Origin: Durusdinium trenchii
Lineage: Eukaryota > Sar > Dinophyceae > Suessiales > Symbiodiniaceae
Reading direction: 5' to 3'
Assembly: GCA_963970005.1 (NCBI GenBank)
Contig: CAXAMN010021112.1
Location: 578,287-642,286, forward strand
Length of the DNA: 64,000 nt
Positions 48,401 through 56,362 of the stretch are shown here, one piece after another. How positions within the stretch are numbered: position 1 is the stretch's first letter; every line of letters starts with the position of its first letter. Position numbers and translations under genes: made by a program. The notes under the pieces were generated by a model. The model had not been told where the DNA came from and ran no database searches. It saw nothing but the letters and a program-made list of their open reading frames with translations.

Positions 48401-48930
48401 CCGTCCTGCCCCTCCCGTCCCCTCCCGTCCACCTTCGTCGCCCGTTCCCCGCAACGAGTTAACGGGCGGGTGCAGTGCCTGGATTGCGATGAAGATGGAG
48501 TTGGTCACCTGGAGATCGGCCCAAAGATGGGGCCAAAGGATCTCAAAAGGATGTGTATGTTAGATTCAGGTGACTCCCTTTCTATCCCTTCTCGGGTCGA
48601 CTCGTCGATGTCCAGAAACCGAACCCCAGGGGGTGTCGGTCTCATGCCACGCCGAACGTGTCGGGCTCCCATGTCTTGAGCTACACAACAATGGGAACAT
48701 GTGAGAGCAAGCAAGAGTGGGCGAAATTGCTTGGGGTGACATGGATCAGCGGTGGACAGCAGAGCACATGTCTGGATCGGCTGGCCTTTTTCATGGTGCG
48801 TGGCACCAAAAACAAGGCACAAAGCTGCGTGCCGAATCCAAGCAGCAATGATCGTGGCGAAGAAGGCTTCGAAGAACCAGCCATTCACGAACTTGTCCAA
48901 CTTCCTCCAAATGAACCTCAACCAGGACTC
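27423..48930 (-). CDS. Voltage-gated cation channel (6TM, ion_trans type) with C-terminal EF-hand pair; spliced gene, partial model
   Basis: About 18 minus-strand exons spell in order S1, S2, S3, an arginine-rich S4, S5, a turret, a pore helix and filter (SITGGFTW), S6 (FAVLNVMTG) and two canonical EF-hand loops (DQNSDGGITRKE, DRDGSGEVDVDE). The family is a plasma- or organelle-membrane voltage-gated cation channel with calcium-binding tail, common in dinoflagellates. The modelled exons total about 1.03 kb spread over 21.5 kb. Thirteen exon junctions were checked and keep the frame; 10 use GC donors and 3 use GT, and every acceptor is AG followed by G. Not located: exons upstream of S1, the S1-S2 loop, and the S6-to-EF linker. 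The S3-S4 and last junctions are tentative. No intact host start codon was found. Family assignment is from recalled sequence patterns, not a search; ion selectivity is unknown. Confidence 0.85.
28164..28239 (-). CDS. Channel exon: helix exiting EF-hand 2
   Basis: After completing leucine this exon reads FLEGCMMIKGPARSIDVV then CIKKDLI. The pattern F-x-x-G-C-x-x-x-x-G-x-A-x-S-x-D is the usual continuation of this EF-hand. The acceptor is CTCCAG|GTT. The end is placed at a GC donor (GATC|GCATGC) that leaves phase 0, but nearby alternatives exist. Confidence 0.78.
28386..28485. repeat. MITE-like family B, palindromic, perfect 18-bp ends
   Basis: This 100-bp unit has perfect inverted ends TACCCCTAGGGCTCCAAG. 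The inner part repeats CCTTCTCAGAAGGT and CTGGCACCCACCCCAGTCCC. It lies in the channel intron between the two EF-hand 2 exons at 28821 and 28239. Confidence 0.8.
28511..28562 (+). repeat. Two 21-bp direct repeats
   Basis: GGGTCGGGCGCCCATCGGGC (plus G) occurs at 28511-28531 and again at 28542-28562. Each copy contains the inner palindrome GGGCGCCC. It lies in the intron after the EF-hand 2 loop exon. Confidence 0.85.
28821..28866 (-). CDS. Channel exon: EF-hand 2 loop
   Basis: This 46-nt exon completes arginine and reads QLDRDGSGEVDVDE plus CT. The loop DRDGSGEVDVDE has all canonical calcium ligands: D1, D3, S5, E7, D9, E12. The acceptor is GTGCAG|GAC and the donor is GAGCT|GCTTGG (GC type). 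Confidence 0.88.
29881..29929 (-). CDS. Channel exon: helix entering EF-hand 2
   Basis: This 49-nt exon reads VFDALEISSTDAWDLF plus one base, the conserved segment between paired EF-hands in dinoflagellate channels. The acceptor is TCCCAG|GTC and the donor is TTCC|GCCGCT (GC type). Phase 0 in, phase 1 out. Confidence 0.8.
30250..30345. repeat. MITE-like family B copy
   Basis: The ends CCCTAGGGCTCCA and TGGAGCCCTAGGG flank CTTCTCAGAAGGTGGGAGTG and GGGTGCCAGGAGGGTCCAG, the reverse orientation of 28386-28485. It lies in the intron between the EF-hand exons at 31555 and 29929. Confidence 0.78.
30367..30457. repeat. MITE-like family C variant
   Basis: Begins TACCAGCACCTTCAAAGGGG and ends GAAAGAAGGTCCAGGTA, next to family B copy 30250-30345. 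A TA run separates the two. Confidence 0.5.
31555..31607 (-). CDS. Channel exon: EF-hand 1, rest of loop and exiting helix
   Basis: The first two bases complete glycine. The exon then reads ITRKEFERAWKDPVLQT, giving a full 12-residue loop DQNSDGGITRKE with acidic positions 1, 5 and 12. The acceptor is GGCCAG|GCA and the donor is ACG|GTGTCC (GT type). The intron to the previous exon is 213 nt. Confidence 0.82.
31821..31885 (-). CDS. Channel exon: EF-hand 1, entering helix and half loop
   Basis: After one completing base this 65-nt exon reads KEKYFRAVRRLFTQLDQNS then DG plus G. That is the entering helix and the first six positions of an EF-hand calcium loop. The acceptor is GCCCAG|GAA and the donor is GGAG|GCGGAA (GC type). 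Confidence 0.8.
33092..33165. repeat. MITE-like family C copy
   Basis: Starts TACCAGCACCCTCCAACAGG and ends CCTATTGGAGGGTCCTGGCT, an imperfect inverted repeat. It lies in a channel intron after the post-S6 exon. Related partial copies lie near 22387, 25433, 30165, 49108 and 63310. Confidence 0.65.
33567..33611 (-). CDS. Channel exon: post-S6 segment
   Basis: The frame continues S6 as VFCQSAIESAEKDLH, a cytoplasmic helix start seen after S6 in this family. The acceptor is TTTCAG|GTC, phase 0. An in-frame TGA at 33564-33566 sets the outer limit. The true donor is unclear, perhaps a GA-type site at AAAG|GACC or CACT|GATT. The exon leading to EF-hand 1 was not located. Confidence 0.7.
34014..34075 (-). 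CDS. Channel exon: S6
   Basis: This 62-nt exon completes a glycine codon and reads LLFEAYIAFCNFAVLNVMTG, the S6 helix with the conserved asparagine and the V-x-T-G end. The acceptor is GCTGAG|GTC and the donor is GGC|GCAACT (GC type). The intron before it holds the relict-spliced-leader pseudogene. Confidence 0.82.
35479..35934 (-). pseudogene. Processed retrogene remnant with relict dinoflagellate spliced leader
   Basis: The minus strand carries CATTTTGGCTCAAG (35921-35934), the last 14 nt of the dinoflagellate spliced leader. A frame open from about 35,875 to 35,479 follows, rich in Ala/Pro, with VVIENLDMEKQLLDLAAHMD and a PPPPGAPGP tract. Spliced leaders are added only to mRNA, so a genomic copy marks reverse-transcribed cDNA. 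The frame lacks a good ATG at its start. A second upstream frame (VSTLPEFCETPF) would join it at a T run near 35,880, suggesting a 1-nt loss. The protein is not recognised. It sits in the channel intron before S6, same strand. Confidence 0.7.
35921..35934 (-). other. Relict DinoSL, 3' 14 nt
   Basis: This is an exact match to the 3' end of the conserved 22-nt dinoflagellate spliced leader. A 14-mer match by chance in this window, counting both strands, has a probability of roughly 1 in 2,000. The next upstream base no longer matches. Confidence 0.75.
36351..36431. repeat. MITE-like family A, diverged copy
   Basis: The ends CGACGCTCCATGAG and CCGGAGTGTCTGGG with the inner GACCTACATCGACC resemble family A. 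It lies in a channel intron, 54 nt downstream of the filter exon. Related partial copies occur near 4000-4060, 20550-20611 and 26920-26999. Confidence 0.5.
36485..36558 (-). CDS. Channel exon: selectivity filter and pore exit
   Basis: This 74-nt exon reads YASITGGFTWIEVRDAFDD then ISPAW plus one base. SITGGFTW sits where the filter of voltage-gated cation channels lies, but carries no acidic residue at the usual glutamate or aspartate place. The acceptor is GCTCAG|GTA and the donor is TTGGG|GCCGGG (GC type). Confidence 0.8.
37701..37728 (-). CDS. Channel microexon: pore helix
   Basis: This 28-nt microexon completes an arginine codon, reads SLMDSMHT and leaves TT, which with the next exon's G makes leucine. 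Joined, the pore reads SLMDSMHTL then YASITGG, matching the S-x-x-S-M-x-T-L-Y spacing of related channels. The acceptor is GCACAG|GCT and the donor is CTT|GTAACC (GT type). Confidence 0.6.
38240..38296 (-). CDS. Channel exon: extracellular turret
   Basis: This 57-nt exon completes a cysteine codon, then reads TEHIAQYGLEGKYGEFLD plus one base. Its charged, polar composition and position suit the turret between S5 and the pore helix. The acceptor is ATTGCAG|GTA and the donor is GATC|GCCGGG (GC type). Phases agree on both sides. Confidence 0.6.
39309..39398 (-). CDS. Channel exon: S4-S5 linker end and S5
   Basis: The exon reads (C)IGRTLRAMAWS then AVLLLLIMFLFALIFTDL: an amphipathic linker followed by the hydrophobic S5. 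The acceptor is CTCGAG|GTA. The end is at CTCT|GTGCCC (GT donor), because the next exon needs one leftover base; a GC donor two bases on gives the same residue. Confidence 0.8.
40526..40549 (-). CDS. Channel microexon: end of S4 and S4-S5 linker
   Basis: This 24-nt microexon completes an arginine codon and reads SLRTLLL plus one base. It extends the every-third-residue charge pattern to seven basic residues. The acceptor is CTCCAG|GTT and the donor is CTGT|GCCGC (GC type). The phase matches both neighbours and the linker length then fits the family. It is too short to be recognised alone; support comes from context. Confidence 0.55.
41657..41765. repeat. MITE-like family C variant with central hairpin
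   Basis: Ends TACCTGGACCC and GGGTCCAGGTA are perfect inverted repeats. The centre holds ACGACGTACAGTACGTCGT, a 9-bp stem with one-base loop. It lies in the S4a-S4b intron of the channel. Confidence 0.72.
42343..42403 (-). CDS. Channel exon: S4 voltage sensor, first part
   Basis: This 61-nt exon reads VFTN then MRLLRILRVAKITRAF plus one leftover base. Arginine or lysine occurs at every third residue, the hallmark of a voltage sensor. The acceptor is GGCAG|GTG and the donor is TTCC|GCATTG (GC type). The arginine rhythm continues in register in the next exon. Confidence 0.8.
44097..44199 (+). repeat. Dispersed repeat family D, copy 2
   Basis: Begins CATGGACCCTGAATATGGAG. It has a partial internal duplication of GGACCCTCATATGGAG and ends GGTTGTTTGGAGCACCTGGG. 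It lies in a channel intron. Confidence 0.7.
44582..44612. other. Strong hairpin, 14-bp stem with 3-nt loop
   Basis: TGGCCCAGCACCAC, loop TCA, then GTGGTGCTGGGCCA: a perfect inverted repeat. A nearby GGCCCAGCACGACCC (44566-44580) is a partial direct copy of the left arm. Confidence 0.85.
45330..45374 (-). CDS. Channel exon: S3
   Basis: This 45-nt exon (phase 0-0) encodes DAAIVISSLFEFVIE, an S3 helix with the conserved aspartate and acidic residues. The acceptor is TTCTCAG|GAT and the donor is GAG|GCGAAT (GC type). A GT donor 24 nt further (after GAGAAC) also keeps the phase, so the end is uncertain. The S3-S4 linker may have another exon. Confidence 0.7.
46309..46414 (-). CDS. Channel exon: S2
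   Basis: The exon is 106 nt. After one nucleotide completing a split codon it reads ISS, YTFLFTSELLLRILVRGIR, IFWGEDWGWMLL: a hydrophobic S2 with the conserved glutamate, followed by the aromatic W-x-W patch before S3. The acceptor is GTCGAG|GAT and the donor is CTG|GCCACT (GC type). A perfect-looking GTAAGA donor lies 8 nt further (46301) but breaks the phase into S3. Confidence 0.8.
48479..48508 (-). CDS. Channel exon: second half of S1
   Basis: The segment reads VTNSIFIAIQ, the typical end of S1 in this family, after acceptor CTCCAG|GTG. The 3' end is set at a possible GC donor (ATCCAG|GCACTG), giving a 30-nt microexon. The frame stays open beyond it, so the exon could be longer. The following S1-S2 loop exon or exons were not found. 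Confidence 0.65.
48847..48930 (-). CDS. Channel exon: pre-S1 and first half of S1
   Basis: The exon is 84 nt, phase 0 to 0, and reads ESWLRFIWR then KLDKFVNGWFFEAFFATII. This is a basic cytosolic stretch running into a hydrophobic S1. The acceptor is GAACAG|GAG and the donor is ATT|GCTGC (GC type). An alternative acceptor at 48949-48950 would add six residues in frame. It joins in frame to the next exon to complete S1. Confidence 0.75.
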
Positions 48931-51900
48931 CTGTTCAAACATCGACCGCTGAACAAGTCGGGGCTCGCTGAGATCTTCCCCACCAGAAGAGATCCCGAGA
49001 GACTCCTCAAAGAAAACATTTGAAAGATCAGAACTATATATATAATATTACTGTGTATTGCAGTATATAATATGGCACTGTCCATATTTATCATTATTTG
49101 TCTATACCAGCATCTTGAGTTGAATAACCTTTGTTGGAGTCCCATCCTTCTTGATCCTTCTTGACTCTGTACCTTTTAGATGCCGAAAGAGAAGTGACCT
49201 TCACCAACCAAGGGATCAAGTTCGGTCACAAACGGAAGAACCAGGAGGGTGCTGATGTGCTGCAGGAGGTTGCTCATGTGCTACATGTGCACTAGCTGAT
49301 CGGTGGTCTCCGGCTGAGGGGCTTTCTTGGGAAGATGATGGAAGATGTGAACCTGAGGCTTTCAGCGCTTTCAGGGTGTCAAACAACCTGGGATGCCAAA
49401 GAGCAGCATATCTCCTTCTCATGACATCATCTTCGTGCCATGCTCTAGCCAACTCTATACTATCTAGAATCTTCGGGAAGGTGTCTTCATTTACATCCGA
49501 TAAAATGACTTCAAAGGATCCTCCTCCTCGTCCTCATCCTCCTGGCAACGCCCCAAAAGGCGAACGCGAAAACATGGCAACGCGCCCCAGAGCTCCTCTG
49601 GCTTCTTGTCAAAGCCTCCCATGCAAAGCGCATCCCCCTGGCCGGCCGCCCACGTGACCACCGCATCGCGGGTTTCAGTCACCCCCCCCATCCCGAGCAC
49701 GGTCGGATGGAGTGAGGGGTCAATGTCCCATGGAGTGTTTGGCTTCAAAATGCTTGATCCCATGGAGTTTGGGATCCGAAAATCACCAGTCCTTCATCCC
49801 AAGAAGGGAAACTTTCTGAAAGTTGCTGACCAAAAACCGGGCGACCTGAAGTGAACCCCCTGGCATCTCAAGTTCACCTTTGAAGGTCCTGGAGGTGGAA
49901 CACATCCATAAACACCCACACCCACAAGTTTCTATGGAGCTGGTCCAGGGTATCCCCTGTCACATCCACCCTACTGGATGGGGTGCCCAAGAGAGGTTCA
50001 GTGACCTGAACTAGGACCTTACTCGGGTACCTGTGGGATAGGCTATAGGGTACTGGGATACCTCTGTTGGTGGATTTCTTTTCGCTGGCAGTTGATTGAT
50101 CTTTCTGTGAAAGAGAGTGTCCATCACGGAAAAAAGTGAGGGTCACGTGGCCGTGGACGGATGCGTGGCCGGTCTTGTTGTGTCTTGGTCATTTCGGATT
50201 CACACTTCGGGTCACCTTCACATGTGTCCAGTGTCCTGCAGTTCGTTTGGGTCATGGAACCTCAGGGCGCCCAACGTCGAGACGCAGCGTGAAAATGTTT
50301 GGCGAAATGCATGCTCGAAGAATCGAAACATCCTGTTCCCAACATGACAGTATGAAACTCATGGTTCGACTCAAGCTGCCAATCCAAATGGTACAGCTGT
50401 AATAAGACTCAACAAGATAACATGGCAAAAAGTAAGTATCGCTGATCTCCGCTGCACAGCAACGATCGAACTCGTACCTTCTGGTTTCTTCAGTTTATCC
50501 GAAAAATCGGTCAGACCCCTTGAAATCCAGTTCCTTCGACCCCCAGAGCCTGAGAGCTGCATGACTCTTCCGTTTCTGGGACCGGTCAAGCCTTCTCACT
50601 GACGGAACGACTCGTTCACTTCTCCAGCCTTCTGACGAACCCAATCCATTGAGGCCATACTGCTGGTCCCCGACTCATCCCCCTGCGACGACCGCGCGAG
50701 TGGATGGACCGCTGCAAAAAGAACGCGGCGGAAGCCGGAAGACGCCCCACGGGCGCGAAGAACTGAAGTTCTTCGGAGGACACTGGTGCGCGGCCGGGTC
50801 TATGGATGATAAAGGGGGTCCTTTAGGTAGACCCAAACCAATTTAGCCAGGGTGTTGCTGGTGCACCCCAGCAATGGCACCCAGACGATCAAAAAGCCCG
50901 ACTGGCCGCTCAAACCAATGGATTTGAGATCCCAAAGCCCTCCAAAGGTTTCAAGTCCAGTCCCTCAAACCCTCTGAGGCTCGTGTGGTGTCTGGGTCGT
51001 GTTTATGTCGTTCGCGGCCGCAAAAAGGTGTCGTTCCTTTGAAAGGGCCTGGCCTCGTTGGCTCCTGGGTGGATGACCGTGGAGCTCCAGTTTCTGGAGT
51101 TCATTCCCCGAATGACTTGGAGTCCCATCCTTCCTGACTGGTCCATCGGCGGCCGGCCTAGACCTTCACCAACCAGGGGCTCCACTTTGGTCCCCCCATG
51201 GATTTCGGGCGCTGTTCAACCACCGAGCCGAGGTTGTTGTGGTTCTTGACCTGGGGAAAAAACGACGGTCTCGTATCTTCGCCCGGTCGTGCGGACGGGG
51301 AGGAGCAGTGTTCAAAACCCTGTTTGAAAGCCTTAACTTAGACCCTAACTTCATGAAGGTCCATACCTCTCTGGGGTGGGCAGTGGGGTGGTGCGGGTAG
51401 AACCACATGATAACTGCGGGTCTACCAAATTCGATGCAGAACGGCGTCAAGGAAAAACACATGACAGTTTCAGCAGCCTTAGCGTTTGTGCTGAAAGTGA
51501 AGTTCTCGGATCTGCGATGGACACGCTGCGCGGTCTAACTGCCAAAGCGGTGGACAAGCTGCTGGCCAGGCCGAAGTTGCTGCTCTGTGACTGCTCTGTT
51601 TCTCTGCCATCTCTGCCGCCTCTCTTCGTGAAATCCTTCAATTATTCGTGTGTTTTTTCACGCGCAGCTCCTGATTCTCCATGTCGCTCTGCAGTTTGCC
51701 CGGTTCTGGTGTAGTTCTTGCGCCACGCAATCGGCTCATGCACCAAAACTACTTCTCTCCAACAGCTGTGCAGCAATGCGTCCCACTTAACCAGTAGAGA
51801 CGTGAGGTTCATCATCTGGGGAACCTGCCAGAGGGGGGAAGCTGCCAGAGGGAAACCATGTATCCAGGCAGTGGGTTGTTGTTTACCTGGTGACCAGGTG

Positions 51901-52417
51901 CTACTTCCTCAATCCAAAGAAGGAGCAGGTGATCTCATCACTGTAGCATGAAAAAGAATGGTGAATCACGACATGTGCTGTGGGTGTGGGCCGGTCTTTC
52001 CTGGACATGCTAATGTTTGCATATTTTTGTTTTTCGGTCATTCCCGCACCCATGATGAACATTGGCAAAATTGGCAAGGTGGAAGACCTTGCGGCAAGAA
52101 CTTGCAGGGTCCAGGCGACTTGACATTAATGAGGAAGAGTATGCTGTGCAGGAGCCAAACATTGATGGTGAGCAATGCTCCAGCATCCTTCCAACCGGCT
52201 CACACATCCTACTGGGTCTGTCTGCAACCTTCCTGGGTGCTCCCCACGCACAAGCTGCAGAAACTAGCCACCCAGACACGCAAGCAGTGCAAAACCACAC
52301 ACCGCCCTCAGCTCGACATGCAGAAAAGGCATGTGCAAACATCAGCTCTCAGTTCTACATTGTGGGCATGGTTCACCCGACTCCTTTGCTTGACAGCAAG
52401 TGCACTTGAGTGCTCTT
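48931..52417. other. No recognised gene upstream of the first channel exon
   Basis: The channel's N-terminal exons should lie in this direction, but none could be named. A minus-strand segment after CATCCCAG at 49384-49391 (LFDTLKALKASGSHL) and a GC-rich patch at 50640-50790 are possible candidates only. Confidence 0.4.
49997..50055 (+). repeat. Dispersed repeat family E, copy 3
   Basis: Reads TTCAGTGACCTGAACTAGGA then CTCGGGTACCTGTGGGATAG and CTATAGGGTACTGGG. It is more diverged than the other two. Confidence 0.65.
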
Positions 52418-52900
52418 CTAATGTCCATGCTGCAGCTGCAGCAAATCGACCCTGTGTATGCACGTGGTTGTTTCAATAAGCTCAACATCGAACTCTTCAT
52501 GGGTCACACGGTTCGATTGCGTGTTCTGACCATTCCTTTGCACTGATCTCCCTGGTTTTCCGGCGGCCTCAGGCAGCAACAATCTGTATGACCGCTGAGT
52601 TGTCTTGAAAATAGATAAGTTCGACCTGCCTGCCAAGGTCATTATGAGACCACTGGTGGATTTGGAATCCTCCTGCGCAGAACAGTGATCGGCGTCGGTG
52701 TAGCAACACAGCTTGAGTGATTCTGGTGGATCGCCAATGTATCCTTGTAGGGTGAAATTCCTAGACCCGAAAAGATAGCTCATGAGCCTGTGGAGGCGCT
52801 TGTCGTCAGCGACACTCCAACACGCGAGGCGACGTGCAAGGTCTGAGATACCCTTATTTAGGTCTGGTCTTGCCAGTCTGGCACACCAAAGCACTTTCAT
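52418..52900 (-). pseudogene. copia-2 RT thumb and RNase H start
   Basis: The frame reads KVLWCARLARPDLNKGISDL, then LCCYTDADHCSAQEDSKSTS, the first RNase H aspartate with the K-S-T-S-G motif. The remainder of RNase H is degraded and no clear end motif is seen, so the element is truncated or scrambled here. Confidence 0.75.
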
Positions 52901-52955
52901 GGGGACACGCGACGCTTTGGCTGATAAGGAGCCGCGCGTGTCCCAATCCGGTCAG

Positions 52956-53288
52956 TCAAGCTTCATCGTTGACATATGGCGAAGCTGCTGGCTTTAGCTT
53001 TCTTTTGCTTAGCGTCTCATACAGCTCGCAACAATTGTCGATGAATTCGGTCGTTTCGAAGGCACATGTTGTCACTCTTCCGTTCCTAGAAATGCTATGT
53101 TCCCGGCCGAGGATTCGGTTGACATCGGCTGGTTCGTCCAACTCTAGATGGCGATCCCAAAAGGGCTGGTGTTGTGATGAGGGTCCCGAAACCACATCGT
53201 CTACGTAAAGGCTTAGCAACAGCCGGTATTTTGGGATCCAGAAATTACTCCGAAAGGAATCTAAATGCTTTGCATCAAGTGTTGTCAT
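52956..53288 (-). pseudogene. copia-2 reverse transcriptase, catalytic YVDD part
   Basis: This 110-codon frame has LLLSLYVDDVVSGPSS with YVDD at residues 28-31, then FWDRHLELDEPADVNRILGR, the following copia RT segment. It overlaps the previous RT frame by four bases in another frame. Confidence 0.85.
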
Positions 53289-54015
53289 GACCTCCTTAAA
53301 CCTCCTATCCCAATGGTACCCTGCCTCTGGGTGCCCGTACAGGGATTTCCAAAGACGTACGCATGGTTTTCGGATGCGCTTGAACTGCTCTGGAACGAGC
53401 TCTGGGCCAACTCTACGTACGTTGGTACTTTGGTTCCCAAGGTCGATTGGAGATACGCTCTTGCAACATCAGATTGGGTTGTCTTGTTGTTTTCTAGAGC
53501 TCCATAGGCTAGGTTGGCATTTATGCCGGCCATGCCAGTTGGGTTCACCTTCGACTCCAGCAATACAGCAAGGTTTCCGTCATTGTCACGGATGTCATCA
53601 CCCCGGAAAACTATTCTTGCTTTTAGATTGCGAAGTGCTGGTGTCTCCCAGCACTTTACTGACAAAATGGTCATTATTCTTCCTATGTTGATTTGCTCGT
53701 CCTAGGCGCGACTTCGTCAAAATTCCATGTTCCATTACTTAACACACCGTCTCGCTCTTTCTTGATTGCCTCAAGATGTCCCTCATGCTTATGCCAATCT
53801 TTTCGATCGACCAAGAGGTGGATTCCTGCATACACTTCCGCTGCTGGTCCTAACGATTCAGGCGTTACTGGCATTAATGGTACCACTTCTGGATACAAGG
53901 AATGACTAATGCACTGTGCCATTACCTCCGTATAGAATGCAGATTTTGGTGTCTTTGATCCTGCCAACTGCGAATGTTTGAACCCTGGTGGATGATTGCA
54001 TTTGTACGCATCCAA
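53285..54015 (-). pseudogene. copia-2 reverse transcriptase, N-terminal part
   Basis: Frame 53683-54015 ends with HLEAIKKERDGVLSNGTWNF, the usual lead-in to RVT_2. Frame 53285-53674 continues LKARIVFRGDDIRDNDGNLA and NKTTQSDVARAYLQSTLGTK, with the catalytic aspartate in QSDVARAYLQS. A frameshift near 53,680 separates them. Confidence 0.8.
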
Positions 54016-54029
54016 AATCCTTGCTACTT

Positions 54030-54677
54030 GGTACGAACTAGTTACAATTCTCCAAGGTTACAATCATGCCTAGTGCACATCCGTCTGGCTCGGCTACAAA
54101 CAAATCACGCTTCCTAATGGAGGACCACCCCCTATTGACCATTCCAAACACACATGTTGAATGATCAGCTCTGCACAAAGCAAATAATTCTTCAGGATGT
54201 TCAAGGACTTTTTGCACTCCTTCTTAAGGTTTTTGCGAATCCTTTACAACCTTTAGCAAGATTTACATTGTGCCAACGTGACCATGGACCGCATGGGATT
54301 GAACCCCAAAGGTCTGCTCCGGGAAACCTGTTTATGACTTCTAGCAAGTCTCGTAACTCTTCAGTGTCTGCCATGTCCGACGAATTCTCGGTCAACCTGA
54401 TGTGGCCTATGTTGCGCTCCTCGTTGACTCTGCCAAGTGCGGAATCTTCTGAACAACAAAATTGGGAGTTCGATCCTCTACTCTTCCTAGCTTTCAGTGG
54501 TTTGACTTGCTTGACACCCTTGGCTGCTTGCTGGATTTCTGCCGCAAAAGCTGGATGGTCTAAGCTTACGCTTGCTAAGAAGTGAGCACTCTTTTTGGCA
54601 AATCTTGTGGGTGCTTCATCGGTTCTGGTCAAGTTGGCTTGGCATGCTTTGATGTTTGCATGTTCGCTATCTTGCAA
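54030..54677 (-). pseudogene. copia-2 extra domain with PC and EW motifs
   Basis: Frame 54201-54677 contains DLWGSIPCGPWSRWHNVNLA (Pro-Cys at 54291-54296). After a frameshift near 54,215, another frame reads AELIIQHVCLEW (Glu codon 54142-54144) and later DLFVAEPDGCALGM. The domain ends with CNHPPGFKHSQLAGSKTP at the start of the next piece. Pro-Cys followed about 50 residues on by Glu recalls motifs IV and VI of cytosine-5 methyltransferases, but motif I was not seen. It lies between integrase and RT. Function is unproven. Confidence 0.55.
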
Positions 54678-54888
54678 TTTCGTTAGGACAAAACCAAGTT
54701 ACCCCAATCCAACTCTTTGAAGAAATCCTTTGACGAGGATGTACCTGCCATTTGTCTTTGTAAACCGACACAACACCTTTGCACTTCCACTCTGTTACGC
54801 GTCGAGAATCAACCTCATCTGCATCGAATGGACAGTCTTTACCTACAGGAGCATACAGTCTCTTTCGGGGTCTTACATTGTTCATTTT

Positions 54889-56247
54889 TCATGCTGACCG
54901 CGAACTGTCATATTCCCTAAAATCCCCGTGGCTACCTTCACCCTTTTCTGAACCCTTTGCATGATCTTGCTCCCCAGGTGCGGCATGGCAACTTGCAATG
55001 AAAGCTTCGACTTCCAAAAGGCTCTGACACTCCGGCGCATATGCGCGACTCGAAGTATGCATGGACAAAGGCATTGCAGGAGTTTCTGGTGCTCCCGACG
55101 GCTCGTCGACTGATGGTGCTTCAATCCTTGCCGGAGTTCTTGGTACCTTACCTGGAGTTTCAGGCGCTGGTGTCTGTGACGTTGATCCCTTTCGGAGATG
55201 CTTCCTTGGCCAAGCCCTCCTCGTGCAGAAGAAGGCGGAATCTATGACACGTGTCAGTGTGAGGGATTCCCTCGGCGATTTTGTCGCAACCTTTGCACCC
55301 CACAGTTTTGCCGATTTTTTTGCACGCTCTAGCGTTACGTACGTTCTACGCTTTCGAACATCTGCCGAAGTCGCGGTACCTTCGAACGGCAAAGATTCAC
55401 GTTCTGTGATTGACGGCAATGTGATTGAAGGCTTGAACAGGTTTAACTTTGCGACTGAAGCTTCATATAGTGGAAAGATGAAATTCCCATCCGATGGTTC
55501 AACCATTTCGGTGGAATAGACTTGGATTGGCCTGCCGAACCCTTTTGCTCCCGATCGAACACTTTCATAGTCTAGGACCAAATGGACATCCCTCTGCACA
55601 AAGCCCGCATCAACCCTCCAACCCACAAAAATGCCTGGAAAAGTTCTTGGACTAAACGCTGGCAGTTCTCTGTGTCTCGGGGGTTTGTAATAGACCAAAG
55701 CTCCAAGCGGGATCTTCCAACCCTTGAAAGGCGCACCTCCATCTGCGGCTTCATAACACGTGAGCATGGATTTCTCTACCTTGACTTCATCCTTTTCATT
55801 TTTATGAATTGGCGCAAGGGTGCTGAAGCTATGCGCGGTGCAAAAGTACTGTATACTTCTTGGCCACAACTCGTGTGGGAATCCCGCTTTGAGGTAGATG
55901 GACCTTACCCCTTCTTTGATGGATCTAATGATGATACGTTCTAATTTTGCATTATGGTAGTCAACATGTGGAATCCCTGGGCTGGGTAGCCAACCAAAGT
56001 ATTTCACGGCTTCTACCAATTCGGCTGCGCAGTCGGTTTTGACGTTGATGTCCATGAGCTTTTGTCCCCCCGAATCCCTGCAGCGCTGCGCTGAGATGTT
56101 TGCATCGACAGTCCTATTTGTTTGTGGAAAGGCTTGCAGTGCCCCACTGAACTCATCGAAACAAATCAAGCATGCCCTCTCCCCTTCCGACCCTTTCGTC
56201 AGATCACCCCCCCAAGATGATGGGGTCTGCACGCAGTCGATTGCCAA
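54889..56247 (-). pseudogene. copia-2 integrase
   Basis: This is the longest frame in the window, 452 codons. ACLICFDEFSGALQAFP supplies the first catalytic aspartate and DINVKTDCAAELVEAVKYFG the second. HNAKLERIIIRSIKEGVRSI matches the third motif region, although the expected glutamate is not evident. A C-terminal domain follows (WKIPLGALVYYKPP, FPGIFVGWRVDAG), then a Pro/Glu-rich tail with tandem-like PETPxxxP segments. It would integrate cDNA; it is probably inactive. Confidence 0.82.
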
Positions 56248-56362
56248 AATGGGTGGCGGAACCTCTTCCGGATCTACCTCAAGGTCCCTTTTGCGGTGGT
56301 ACCTTGATGCATTTTTGCCCTACGACAAACTTCACAATATCTATTTTTAGGGAAATAATGGG

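Noticed and set aside
49216-49452. Minus-strand frame with LFDTLKALKASGSHL as an N-terminal channel exon
   Set aside because: Acceptor style fits but there is no family match, no clear donor and no testable junction.
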